From positions 209,972-273,971 of the forward strand of contig NZ_CANMSK010000003.1 in the NCBI RefSeq assembly GCF_947500655.1: DNA of 64,000 nucleotides. Direction: 5' to 3'. The notes beneath the pieces were generated by a model, which ran no database searches, was not told the DNA's origin, and saw nothing but the letters and a program-made list of their open reading frames with translations. Both the position numbers and the translations under genes were made by a program. Source of the DNA: an uncultured Psychrosphaera sp. (GTDB lineage: Bacteria; Pseudomonadota; Gammaproteobacteria; Enterobacterales; Alteromonadaceae). Shown piece after piece: positions 46,257-56,496 of the stretch; within the stretch, counting starts at the first letter, position 1, and each line of letters opens with the position of its first letter.

Positions 46257-46463
46257 GCGTTGTTCCAGCATAATGTCAGCGTCGAATAACATGCCTTTTA
46301 AGTTGGCAGAAAATGCTTACGCATGGCGAGCATATCAAGTTGATGACCATAAAAACGCGACCATCGCCATAGAAGCCAAACCACATTCAGCAATTTCAGC
46401 TTGGAGGATCAAAGGAGCTGATTTTATGAATGAGAAATTAAGTTGCGGCTCTTGTGGTGACAT
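46257..46463 (-). pseudogene. Truncated second C39 exporter gene fused to an HlyD tail
   Basis: From an ATG at 46463 with AAAGG upstream, the frame reads MSPQEPQLNF, then KSAPLILQAEIAECGLASMAMVA, which parallels the intact exporter. A two-base loss then shifts the frame, and a one-base loss follows after GHQLDM. At NLKGM the sequence changes into MLFDADIMLEQR, the C-terminal segment of the HlyD protein. The N-terminal ten residues differ from the intact exporter, so it derives from a paralogous system. Confidence 0.8.
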
Positions 46464-46585
46464 AAAAACCTTTACTTATAAATAACAGCCATGCAAAAAC
46501 GTTCAAACTGAATGAGATTAAAGTTTTTGTTCCTCAATTTCAATATTGAAAATACACGATTAAAATAAAGAAGCTTTCATATAAG

Positions 46586-46831
46586 TTAGTCTTTCTCATT
46601 GCCTTCCAATAAACTTAATAATTCGGCAAAACAATCTTTAATAAATAGATAATTTAATGAAAGTAATATAATTATAAATAAGTATGGTAATAGAGATGCC
46701 CCTGAATTAGTAAAAACAGAAATTATCAAGAAAAAAGAGATAACACTACAACCAATGACAGTGTAGAAAATAAAACTCTGTCTAATTTTTTTCATAAGCT
46801 TTTGTTCTTTATCGATATTAGCTTTATTCAT
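46586..46831 (-). CDS. Small two-helix membrane protein, candidate immunity protein
   Basis: 81 residues with a basic N-terminus, two hydrophobic stretches (about 20-42 and 48-64) and an acidic end (LLEGNEKD). AAAAGG stands nine bases before the ATG. It has no recognisable family. It lies 117 bases behind the 77-residue precursor on the same strand, the usual place of an immunity gene. An internal Met (MKKIRQSF) is a possible alternative start. Confidence 0.65.
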   Translation of the reverse strand: MNKANIDKEQKLMKKIRQSFIFYTVIGCSVISFFLIISVFTNSGASLLPYLFIIILLSLNYLFIKDCFAELLSLLEGNEKD

Positions 46832-46948
46832 GTATACAAACCTTTTATAACTTTGTGAGTAACTTGGAGGAATATATAATTATGCCCCCCAAGCTACATT
46901 AAAAAAATATAGTCACCTTAACAAGGCATAACCATTTTACAAATAAAG

Positions 46949-47182
46949 CTATTCTCTAGCACCTTCGCATTCATCTGAATTAACAAACGCATTGAAAGCA
47001 CCAAATATTGCACCGACTAGAGAGGTAATACCACCACCTAAAGCACCTCCAATTGCACCTATTCCACCTTGCTCTACCATTTCATTGATACAACTTTGTC
47101 CACTATTTGGATTCGGGGTAGTCCACGGGTTATATGTACCACCATTAACTTCCTGAACTTCATTTACGTTTAATTCATGCAT
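46949..47182 (-). CDS. Double-glycine-leader bacteriocin/microcin precursor (77 residues)
   Basis: The leader MHELNVNEVQEVNGG (15 residues) is followed by a 62-residue mature peptide. It begins TYNPWTTPNPNSGQSC, has a glycine-rich hydrophobic core with GxxxG spacing (GGIGAIGGALGGGITSLVGA), and ends in FVNSDECEGARE. The two cysteines could close one disulfide around the core. GGAG stands eight bases before the ATG. The layout is that of class II microcins such as microcin V. Export by the local C39 exporter and HlyD protein is expected. Confidence 0.88.
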   Translation of the reverse strand: MHELNVNEVQEVNGGTYNPWTTPNPNSGQSCINEMVEQGGIGAIGGALGGGITSLVGAIFGAFNAFVNSDECEGARE

Positions 47183-47241
47183 AATATATACTCCATGTTT
47201 CCGACATCACCTTTATATAAAGTTTGTCGGATTGTTAATTT

Positions 47242-47317
47242 GCTAACTTAATTATTTAAGTTAGCGGTTAATTTGGCTGGCTTTAGTTGTTTCGTTCAAA
47301 GTTGACTAAAGCTAGCC
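47242..47317 (-). other. Two hairpins in the leader of the 77-residue precursor
   Basis: GCTAACTTAA/TTAAGTTAGC (47242-47251 with 47256-47265) is a perfect 10-bp stem. GGCTGGCTTTAGT/ACTAAAGCTAGCC (47275-47287 with 47305-47317) pairs at 12 of 13 positions. Both lie between hlyD and the precursor on the minus strand. Either could end hlyD transcription or control precursor expression. Confidence 0.5.
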
Positions 47318-47462
47318 GCCCTATTTTCCATTAAAGGTCATAGTGATTAACGCTAGTCCCTTAGTTAGAAAATTCTTTTAAATTCTTTTATTTACATTTA
47401 ATGATCTACAACCAATTACCCTCATTCATTTTTCACTGACTTTATTTTCACCTTGCTTAACT

Positions 47463-48707
47463 TTAACCAACGCGGCCTTTTAAGCTGTATATGGGTTCTA
47501 GTAACCATTCTATTAATGTGCGTTGTTCCAGCATGATGTCGGCGTCGAATAACATACCGCTTTTTAAATCAAACGCTTTGCCAAAGGCTTGGATTTGTTG
47601 TTGATTCAGCTTGGCTCTTAATCTATAAACAGGCTCTTGTAGTGCTATGGGCATTTGTCTTTCATTTGGCGTGATCAATGTTTGATCTATTTGTACAATT
47701 TGGCTTTTTACAAAACCAAAACGTTGATATGGGAAGGCATCAAAGCGTAAGCGTGTATTATTACCTTCCTCAATAAATCCAGCAGAGCGAGTGGGAAGTA
47801 ATAGCTCAGCTATTAATTCTGAGTCTTCTGGCAAAATATGCAATATGGATTTAGCTTGAGTTAAGTTTTCACCTTCAAACACTTGAATGCCGGAGACAAC
47901 ACCACTTTGGCTCGCGGTAATCGTATATTTATGGCCGTTAGTGATTTGGGCTATCTGACTGGAAAATTCACTTTGTTGGCGTTTAAGATTATTGATTTTA
48001 AGAGCATATTGCTGAGGGGCATTTTTAATATTAAAGGTAACTTGGCTAAGTTCGTTTTGTTGTTGTATCAACAAACGATTGATATTTTGTTTCTCTTGTT
48101 TTGCAGCTAATAACTCTTGCTCTTGAGTGTCTTTTTCAAATTTAGACAAATGACCATTTTTACTTAAGGTATTTAAATGCTCTTGTTGTGCTAACAACAA
48201 GGTTAACTTTTCATCTGCCAAAGTTAACTGATTTGTTAATGCGCCTTGCTCATTTTTTAACGCTGAATAACGTTGTTTGAAATGGTTAACTTCTTGTTGT
48301 TGGAGTGTGTTGTGTTGGCTAATTTCGTCAAGGATCATTGACTGTTGATGTTCAACTTGTTCAATAAGTTGGTCACTTAAATCAATTCCTGTCGCATTTT
48401 TCTTTTGGATAATAATACTAACAAGCGGTTGGCCTTTTATTACTCTATCGCCCTCTTTTACCCAAAGCTTATCGACCACACCACCTTGTGTAGCGATGCT
48501 TTTAACCACACCTTTGCTTGGGACTAAAAAACCACGAACGGTTTCTTTACGGGAATATTCTGCGGTGAAAATAAATAACACAATTGCAGCAGCAATCGCG
48601 ACTAGCGTGGCTACTGTTAGCTTAATTGATAATGGCTGTGCCAGAATAATCGCGCCAGTTAGACGTTCACTTTGTTGGGCTACAGCTTCCTTTCTGAATA
48701 GCGACAT
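47463..48707 (-). CDS. HlyD-family bacteriocin secretion adaptor
   Basis: A 414-residue membrane-fusion protein linking the ABC exporter to an outer-membrane channel. A cytoplasmic N-terminus is followed by one membrane helix (about 30-50). A lipoyl half-motif (VKSIATQGGVVDKLWVKEGDRVIKGQPL) comes next, then a long coiled coil (about 120-260), the second lipoyl half (YTITASQSGVVSGIQVFEGE) and a beta domain. It is CvaA-like. It is the first gene of the minus-strand export unit; short pieces of it are copied elsewhere in the locus. Confidence 0.93.
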   Translation of the reverse strand: MSLFRKEAVAQQSERLTGAIILAQPLSIKLTVATLVAIAAAIVLFIFTAEYSRKETVRGFLVPSKGVVKSIATQGGVVDKLWVKEGDRVIKGQPLVSIIIQKKNATGIDLSDQLIEQVEHQQSMILDEISQHNTLQQQEVNHFKQRYSALKNEQGALTNQLTLADEKLTLLLAQQEHLNTLSKNGHLSKFEKDTQEQELLAAKQEKQNINRLLIQQQNELSQVTFNIKNAPQQYALKINNLKRQQSEFSSQIAQITNGHKYTITASQSGVVSGIQVFEGENLTQAKSILHILPEDSELIAELLLPTRSAGFIEEGNNTRLRFDAFPYQRFGFVKSQIVQIDQTLITPNERQMPIALQEPVYRLRAKLNQQQIQAFGKAFDLKSGMLFDADIMLEQRTLIEWLLEPIYSLKGRVG

Positions 48708-48831
48708 AACAAATTCCGATTAAAGGAACATTAGGTATTTTTAAATATAATCCAGATTTATATAAAAACAAGGAAGGTAATAAAGAATTTTATAAGCGTT
48801 TGGAATTAATAAAAAAATATATTAAATTAAT

Positions 48832-48874
48832 TCCTAGTAGCAGCCATTTCAGCTTGAAGAATTAAAGGAGATAT
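48832..48874 (-). pseudogene. Third C39 exporter N-terminal fragment
   Basis: On the minus strand ISPLILQAEMAAT is readable, matching PLILQAEIAECGLA of the intact exporter, but the catalytic cysteine region is lost and a stop follows shortly. It lies between hlyD and the lipoprotein gene. No start codon leads into this frame. Confidence 0.55.
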
Positions 48875-48922
48875 TTGGGTACAGTGATGTTCAGCTCTGT
48901 CATACTTAAAACAGACTATTAG

Positions 48923-49108
48923 CTACAAATCAACGCAATTACATGCTAAGTCACCATTGGTTCTATACCACTCATCATAATAAGCTTGTGTTAGTCTGCA
49001 CTGTTTTTTTACTCTTTTACAATCAATAGAGCTATTCCCTCGTTGTCCAGCTTGAAATGTACAAGCACTCAAAAGGATAATACAGGTAACAACTATATAT
49101 TTATTCAT
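48923..49108 (-). CDS. Small cysteine-containing lipoprotein
   Basis: 61 residues from the ATG at 49108, chosen because AGGA lies six bases upstream; a second ATG at 49114 is in frame. A short signal with lipobox LSAC is followed by a 45-residue mature part with four further cysteines (DCKRVKKQC, ACNC). I do not recognise it. It lies just upstream of hlyD's debris region, so a surface role linked to the bacteriocin locus is possible. Confidence 0.6.
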   Translation of the reverse strand: MNKYIVVTCIILLSACTFQAGQRGNSSIDCKRVKKQCRLTQAYYDEWYRTNGDLACNCVDL

Positions 49109-49393
49109 TCTCATTCCTATAGTTCAGATATATTTGACGATTAAGGAAGTCAAATACAAATATTAGTTCCTTAAATATTTATCTCACTTTTTATAAAGTT
49201 AACATATTGAATGGTATAACCATTAATATTTAACATTTAAAATCATACACTTGATATTTACTTTATTCAAACGCCCATAAATACATTTAAATTAACTCCT
49301 ATTAACAGCAATTTTCCAGATACCCCCGAATTAACAAAATCCAAAAACCAGTGTTTGAATATTTAAGACAAAATAAACAAGCGTAACAACATG

Positions 49394-49450
49394 TACATGG
49401 ACGTATTTCATAATCTAACCGAGCGCAGCGAACGTTCGATGTGTCGAGAA
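49394..49450. repeat. 57-bp direct repeat, copy 1
   Basis: It matches 49561-49617 at 56 of 57 positions. It starts TACATGGACGTATTTCATAA and contains the palindrome CGAACGTTCG and a GAGCGCAGCGA block. It is richer in GC than the flanks. Together the two copies bracket the tRNA-Phe fragment and an 11-bp tandem array. Confidence 0.85.
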
Positions 49451-49456
49451 TTTAAA

Positions 49457-49474
49457 TGGTGCCTCGACCCGGAA
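49457..49474 (-). repeat. tRNA-Phe 3'-end fragment
   Basis: TGGTGCCTCGACCCGGAA is identical to the 3'-terminal 18 bases (with CCA) of the two tRNA-Phe genes nearby. Including flanks it matches the 49963 copy over 22 bases. It is followed by an AAAATTTGT/ACAAATTTT hairpin (49474-49496). Such fragments arise from integration at tRNA 3' ends or from tRNA-array recombination. Confidence 0.8.
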
Positions 49475-49500
49475 AAATTTGTCTGGAACAAATTTTAACA

Positions 49501-49555
49501 GCCGCAGGCTGGCCGCAGGCTGGCCGCTTGCTGGCCGCTTGCTGGCCGCTTGCGG
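49501..49555. repeat. Five-unit 11-bp GC-rich tandem repeat
   Basis: Five units: GCCGCAGGCTG twice, GCCGCTTGCTG twice, then GCCGCTTGCGG. It stands between the two 57-bp repeats in an otherwise AT-rich stretch. No ribosome-binding site or plausible protein accompanies it. Confidence 0.9.
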
Positions 49556-49560
49556 TGAAA

Positions 49561-49617
49561 TACATGGACGTATTTCATAATCTAACCGAGCGCAGCGAGC
49601 GTTCGATGTGTCGAGAA
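49561..49617. repeat. 57-bp direct repeat, copy 2
   Basis: Second copy of the 49394-49450 repeat with one substitution (GCGAGCG for GCGAACG). The remaining gap from 49115 to 49393 and from 49618 to 49723 shows no gene. Confidence 0.85.
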
Positions 49618-49723
49618 CTATCTTATTATTCCCCACGGCATATTGTGCGGACGATAGGTATACGAAAAATATTCAGAATATATAAGATTTGAATTTAATT
49701 ATAAAACATGGGGAATATTAAGA

Positions 49724-49799
49724 TGGTGCCTCGACCCGGAATCGAACCAGGGACACGAGGATTTTCAATCCTCTGCTCTACCGACTGAGCTATCGAGGC
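49724..49799 (-). tRNA. tRNA-Phe (GAA)
   Basis: A 76-base cloverleaf with CCA encoded. The anticodon loop TTGAAAA gives GAA. Its acceptor stem GCCTCGA pairs with TCGAGGC and the T-arm has GGTTCGATTCC. It is identical to the copy at 49963, apart from the flanks. Confidence 0.97.
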
Positions 49800-49827
49800 A
49801 CATTAGATGTGCATGTTCTAAAAGAAA

Positions 49828-49903
<76 letters not shown>

Positions 49904-49962
49904 ACATGATCTTTTACAAGAACATCGTTAAATTTACACACTATTTACCGTTGGAAAGTAAA

Positions 49963-50038
49963 TGGTGCCTCGACCCGGAATCGAACCAGGGACACGAGGA
50001 TTTTCAATCCTCTGCTCTACCGACTGAGCTATCGAGGC
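49963..50038 (-). tRNA. tRNA-Phe (GAA), second copy
   Basis: Same 76-base sequence as the gene at 49724. It is the promoter-proximal gene of the minus-strand Phe-Thr-Phe array. Confidence 0.97.
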
Positions 50039-50245
50039 AAATTTAACGGCTGCGAGGATAAATAATATCAAGGCAGATAGCAACTTAAATTTAACAAATA
50101 ACCAACTTACTTTCACTGCTTGGTTGATAATCAAACAAACACCTTAAACCTAATTGTATTTTAACTTCTATTTCCATAATCCCGGTTATTTTAATATTTG
50201 CGTGAAGAGCTTGCGCTAAAAAATTCAATAGCATAATATCGCCTC

Positions 50246-50345
50246 GACTTGTCGGAGTGCCAACTACATTTTTGTAATGGCTGAGATCGCGAAAGCGGGA
50301 TCCGTAGAACCTGATTCAGACTAATATCTGCGAAGGAAACAAGGG
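50246..50345 (+). ncRNA. TPP riboswitch (THI element)
   Basis: The conserved THI-box parts are in order: GGAGTGCC, the ATGGCTGAGATCGC block, GATCCGTAGAACCTGATTC, and CTAATATCTGCGAAGGAAACAAG. A short P1 closes CTTGT (50248-50252) with ACAAG (50339-50343). It lies about 130 bases before thiC and should repress the thi operon when thiamine pyrophosphate is bound. Confidence 0.95.
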
Positions 50346-50392
50346 AATAAACACCAATCTTATTAAAGCTCGCACAGCGTAATCTTTAGTAG

Positions 50393-52477
<2,085 letters not shown>

Positions 52478-52577
52478 CTATTGATTAGAACTTTAGGAAG
52501 TGAAGCTTTTATATAGCGTTTTATAAATAAGCGCGTTGTAAATAGCACTTAAAAATAGAGCTGGGGATAAAACGATT

Positions 52578-53720
52578 ATGAAAATAGCCGTTGTTGGTGC
52601 AGGGTTAATGGGTCGCTTGAGCGCTTTGTCTTTAACAAGACAAGGCTATCAGGTGAGCCTGTTTGATAAAGACAGCAAACAAGCCAAGCAAAGTGCAGCT
52701 TATGCAGCCGGCGGGTTACTCACTCCGCTAGGTGAGTCTATGAGCTGCGAACCTAACATAGTTGCAATGGGCTTTAGCGCGCTTAAAAAGTGGCCTGAGT
52801 TATTAGCCTCGTTAGAATACAAAGTCTATTTTCAACAACAAGGCGCTATCATGGTGAGCCATGAGCAAGACAAAGGTGACTACCAAGGTTTTGCTCAACA
52901 CCTAGGTAGGCATTATCCCCAACATGCCGCTCCATCATTAAACAGACAGCAACTGGCGGAGCTAGAGCCTGAACTTGCCCATAACTTTAAACAAGGTTTG
53001 TTTTTACCAGACGAAGGGCAAATTGATAACCGCATGTTATTAACAGCCCTACAAAAACAGCTAGAGCTTGAACAAGTAAACTGGTTTATCGGCGCTAAGG
53101 TTACTCAAATAGATAACCAGCCAAGTCATTGCCAGTTAACTGTAAATGAGCAAGTTCATACCTTTGATTTAGTGATTGATTGTCGAGGCGTTGGTGCCAG
53201 AACGGATCCGCCTCAGCACTCTAATCAGCACTTTACTGAGAAAAGCATGGCACTTACTGATTTACGAGCAGTAAGAGGTGAGTTGTTTCACTTGTTTGCA
53301 CCTGAGGTTAATTTAACTCGGCCTGTCAGATTAATGCATCCAAGGTATCAGCTTTATATCGCTCCTAAACCCAATCATGTTTACGTGGTGGGCGCTACGG
53401 AAATAGAAAGTGACGACTTATCGCCAATGACAGTTCGCTCAGCAATGGAATTACTCAGTGCTGCTTACAGTGTTCATGCTGGTTTTGCAGAAGCTAATAT
53501 TCGTGAGCACATTAGCCAATTAAGACCTGCGTTTAGTGATAACCAACCACAAGTTTTAGTTAACCAGCGCTTGATTCAGGTAAATGGTTTATATCGTCAT
53601 GGTTTTTTAATTTCCCCCGTTGTACTGGAACAAGTGGAATTAGCTGTCTTAGCCCTAAGCAAAACGTCCGAGCTGAAGCTAAATGAAAAGACTGGAACAG
53701 CAACACAGAGTAGAAAGTAA
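52578..53720 (+). CDS. thiO: FAD-dependent glycine oxidase-like ThiO
   Basis: A 380-residue amino-acid oxidase of the DAO family, which supplies dehydroglycine for the thiazole ring. The FAD-binding VVGAGLMGRLSA motif lies at the N-terminus and the substrate-domain IREHISQLRPAFSDNQPQV and C-terminal GHYR-like YRHGFLISP blocks are visible. Next to thiS and thiG. About 100 bases separate it from thiC, and thiS follows at once. Confidence 0.9.
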   Translation: MKIAVVGAGLMGRLSALSLTRQGYQVSLFDKDSKQAKQSAAYAAGGLLTPLGESMSCEPNIVAMGFSALKKWPELLASLEYKVYFQQQGAIMVSHEQDKGDYQGFAQHLGRHYPQHAAPSLNRQQLAELEPELAHNFKQGLFLPDEGQIDNRMLLTALQKQLELEQVNWFIGAKVTQIDNQPSHCQLTVNEQVHTFDLVIDCRGVGARTDPPQHSNQHFTEKSMALTDLRAVRGELFHLFAPEVNLTRPVRLMHPRYQLYIAPKPNHVYVVGATEIESDDLSPMTVRSAMELLSAAYSVHAGFAEANIREHISQLRPAFSDNQPQVLVNQRLIQVNGLYRHGFLISPVVLEQVELAVLALSKTSELKLNEKTGTATQSRK

Positions 53721-53721
53721 T

Positions 53722-53964
53722 ATGAAAATACATATAAACGGTGAGCCGCTAAATCTAGAAAATGGCGGTAACATCGAAGAAAATGGCAAGGCAAAAGACA
53801 CAAGCGTAGCCGATGCTTTGCAACAATATTTGTCACAAAAGCAGCAAGAAATGAGCTTTGCCGTTGCCCTTAACAGTGATTTTGTTAATAAAAGCCAATA
53901 TGCATCTACCTTGCTAAAAGATGGTGATTCTATTGACGTTTTATTTCCAATTCACGGAGGTTAG
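53722..53964 (+). CDS. thiS: Sulfur-carrier protein ThiS
   Basis: 80 residues from the ATG at 53722, one base after the thiO stop. It has the ubiquitin-like fold with the C-terminal diglycine (PIHGG) that is thiocarboxylated by ThiF. It is slightly long because of an insert after residue 13 ([13 protein letters not shown]). The upstream frame to 53683 overlaps thiO and is not used. thiG begins two bases later. Confidence 0.9.
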   Translation: MKIHINGEPLNLENGGNIEENGKAKDTSVADALQQYLSQKQQEMSFAVALNSDFVNKSQYASTLLKDGDSIDVLFPIHGG

Positions 53965-53966
53965 TC

Positions 53967-54761
53967 ATGAGCTTAAGCATTTACGGTGAAAAACTTAACA
54001 GCCGATTATTAATTGGTACGGCTTTATATCCGTCGCCAGATATTATGAAACAAGCCATTTTAGCCAGTGGTTCGCAAGTAGTAACTTTGTCGTTAAAACG
54101 CCAGAATCCACAAGAACAATCCGGCCAACAAATTTGGCAATACATTCAAGACATAGTGAAACAAACCAACGGATTTTTACTGCCGAATACCGCTGGCTGT
54201 AAAACCGCAAAAGAAGCCTTTACCTTGGCACAAATGAGTCGTGAATTATTTCAAACCTCATGGTTAAAGTTGGAAGTGATTGGCGATGATTACAATTTAC
54301 AGCCCGACCCATTTGAGCTGTTAAAAGCCACCGAGATGTTAATAAAAGACGGCTTTAACGTATTACCTTATTGCACCGACGACTTAGTATTGTGCCAACG
54401 TTTATACGATTTAGGCTGCGAAGTAATTATGCCGTGGGCATCTCCCATTGGCACAGGCAAAGGGCTAATGAACCCTTATAACCTAGAAACTTTAAGACAA
54501 CGATTACCAAAAGCCACGCTGATTTTAGATGCAGGCATCGGCAAGCCGTCTGATGCTTGTTTAGCAATGGAAATGGGTTACGACGGTATTTTGCTAAACA
54601 GTGCGGTGGCATTGGCTGACAATCCAGTGTTAATGGCAAGTGCATTTGCTAACGCCCTCACCTCTGGCGAACAAGCTTATCAAGCAGGTTTAATGCAGCA
54701 AAGACAAACCGCTCACCCAAGCACACCGACACTAGACACGCCTTTTTGGCATCAAAGTTAG
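53967..54761 (+). CDS. thiG: Thiazole synthase ThiG
   Basis: A 264-residue TIM-barrel enzyme that builds the thiazole phosphate from DXP, ThiS-thiocarboxylate and dehydroglycine. Recognisable are the [10 protein letters not shown] start, [27 protein letters not shown] and [10 protein letters not shown], and the closing [14 protein letters not shown]. It contains the Lys that forms the Schiff base with DXP (KLEVIGDD). In the thi operon, 12 bases before thiDE. Confidence 0.96.
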   Translation: MSLSIYGEKLNSRLLIGTALYPSPDIMKQAILASGSQVVTLSLKRQNPQEQSGQQIWQYIQDIVKQTNGFLLPNTAGCKTAKEAFTLAQMSRELFQTSWLKLEVIGDDYNLQPDPFELLKATEMLIKDGFNVLPYCTDDLVLCQRLYDLGCEVIMPWASPIGTGKGLMNPYNLETLRQRLPKATLILDAGIGKPSDACLAMEMGYDGILLNSAVALADNPVLMASAFANALTSGEQAYQAGLMQQRQTAHPSTPTLDTPFWHQS

Positions 54762-54773
54762 CAGGAGCGGAGC

Positions 54774-56495
54774 ATGAGTCAATTAACCAAATACAAAAAT
54801 CACAAAGCCACTGTTTGGACGATTGCAGGAAGCGATTGCACCGGCGGTGCAGGCATTCAGGCTGACACTAAAACCATGCACAACCTAGGACTCTCTGTTA
54901 ATGCATCTGGATACACAGCTTTAGGTATAGAAGTTTGCTCTGTGATCACCGCCGTTACCGCACAAAATAGTTTTGGTGTAGCACAAATTAATGCCATGTC
55001 CGAAGATGTGATCTTGTCGCAAATACACGCATTGGATCAAGAAAAGCCAGCAAGGGTTATAAAAATCGGTTTGTTAGCAAATAAGCAACAAGTAGAGTTA
55101 GTTGCCCAGCAGATAGCCAAATTTAAACGCAATTGGCCAATAAAACCCTTTATTGTTTACGACCCAGTTGCAGTGGCATCAAACGGCGGCGACCTAACCG
55201 AAGATGACATTCTGCCAACTATCAAAGAAAAGCTATTGCCTTTAGTTGATCTCCTTACGCCCAATGGCAAAGAAGTACAAAAACTCACGGGCGTGTTTGC
55301 CTTTTCTTGGGACTGCTTAACCACAGCGGCAGATAAAATATTAGCCTTAGGTGTTGGGGCAATCATTATCAAAGGTGGACATATTGAAATAGCCGAGAAT
55401 AAAAGCATAGATTTTTGTACCGACGGCAAACAAGAATATTGGTTAAGCAGCGACAGAATAAATACGCAAAACAGTCACGGTACAGGCTGTACTTTTGCCT
55501 CTGCGTTAGCGGCATTATTGGCACTAGGTTATGCATTAAAAGATGTGTTTGTGATTGCCAAAGCCTATATCAATCAGGGCTTAAAAATATCCAAAGACCA
55601 GAGTGACGGTTCGGCTGCTATCTCCCAAGGCAATATCTATCAAGGTGCCATCTGCCAAGGTTCTATTACACAAGGGGCATGGCCAAACGACATAAACGAT
55701 TATCCTGAAGTATTAGTTGCAGGCTCTGAGTTAGCCGAGTCGATAGCTTGGACTGGCTCTCAACAAGATCAGAAACAAGAACAGCTTTCTATAAAACAAG
55801 AAATATTTCCTACAAAACAAAAACAGCATCAAGGCTTTTGTTCAGACTTTGCGTCTGTGGAAACCGACAAGCTTGGCTTATATCCAGTGGTGGACTCTAT
55901 TGCTTGGTTAGAAAGGCTATTAAAAACTGGCGTTAACACCATTCAATATCGTGAGAAAAAAATCACAGGTGATGAGCTAGAACTTGCGATTCAACAGGCC
56001 ATAACACTTGGTAAACAATATAAAGCAAAACTATTTATTAATGACTATTGGCAGCTCGCCATTAAGCATAAAGCCTATGGCATACATTTAGGTCAAGAAG
56101 ATATTCAAACCGCAGATCTCAGTGCCATTAAAAAAGCGGGTGTGCGATTAGGCATAAGTACACACGGGCATTATGAGTTATTAAAAATCAAGCAATACAG
56201 GCCCTCTTACCTTGCGGTTGGTGCAATATTTCCAACCAAAACCAAAGACATGACAGGGCAAATTCAAGGTCTTAATACACTAGCGCATTTGGTTAAGTTA
56301 AATCCGACCATTCCTATGGTTGCTATTGGTGGTATTACGCTAGAAAAAGCACCATGTGTGTTAGCGACCAATGTAGGCTCAATTGCTGTTGTAACTGCCA
56401 TTACAGAAGCTGACAACCCTGAATATGCTGTGACTCAATTCCAGCAGATCCTTCAACAGCAACAGCTACTTCAACAACCAATAAGCAGAAATTGA
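54774..56495 (+). CDS. thiDE: Bifunctional HMP kinase/HMP-P kinase - thiamine-phosphate synthase (ThiD-ThiE fusion)
   Basis: 573 residues. Residues 8-275 are ThiD (TIAGSDCTGGAGIQAD and the kinase NSHGTGCTFASALAA site). Residues 360-573 are ThiE (IQYREKK, FINDYWQLA, GIHLGQED, VGAIFPTKTK, AIGGIT). The linker holds a repetitive QG motif (ISQGNIYQGAICQGSITQG) and a Gln/Lys-rich stretch. Coupling HMP-PP formation to condensation in one protein is known in several gammaproteobacteria. thiF starts two bases later. Confidence 0.94.
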   Translation: MSQLTKYKNHKATVWTIAGSDCTGGAGIQADTKTMHNLGLSVNASGYTALGIEVCSVITAVTAQNSFGVAQINAMSEDVILSQIHALDQEKPARVIKIGLLANKQQVELVAQQIAKFKRNWPIKPFIVYDPVAVASNGGDLTEDDILPTIKEKLLPLVDLLTPNGKEVQKLTGVFAFSWDCLTTAADKILALGVGAIIIKGGHIEIAENKSIDFCTDGKQEYWLSSDRINTQNSHGTGCTFASALAALLALGYALKDVFVIAKAYINQGLKISKDQSDGSAAISQGNIYQGAICQGSITQGAWPNDINDYPEVLVAGSELAESIAWTGSQQDQKQEQLSIKQEIFPTKQKQHQGFCSDFASVETDKLGLYPVVDSIAWLERLLKTGVNTIQYREKKITGDELELAIQQAITLGKQYKAKLFINDYWQLAIKHKAYGIHLGQEDIQTADLSAIKKAGVRLGISTHGHYELLKIKQYRPSYLAVGAIFPTKTKDMTGQIQGLNTLAHLVKLNPTIPMVAIGGITLEKAPCVLATNVGSIAVVTAITEADNPEYAVTQFQQILQQQQLLQQPISRN

Positions 56496-56496
56496 T

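Noticed and set aside
46165..46485. 106-codon plus-strand open frame in the bacteriocin locus
   Set aside because: It is the antisense of the exporter/HlyD/precursor remnant on the minus strand, with no ribosome-binding site and no sensible protein.
49501..49555. Possible CRISPR array
   Set aside because: The units are 11 bp and contiguous with no spacers, and no cas genes are present.
49456..49692. Plus-strand open frame (and a minus-strand one at 49415-49636) across the repeats
   Set aside because: They translate the tRNA tail, tandem array and 57-bp repeat and have no start signals; repeats explain them.
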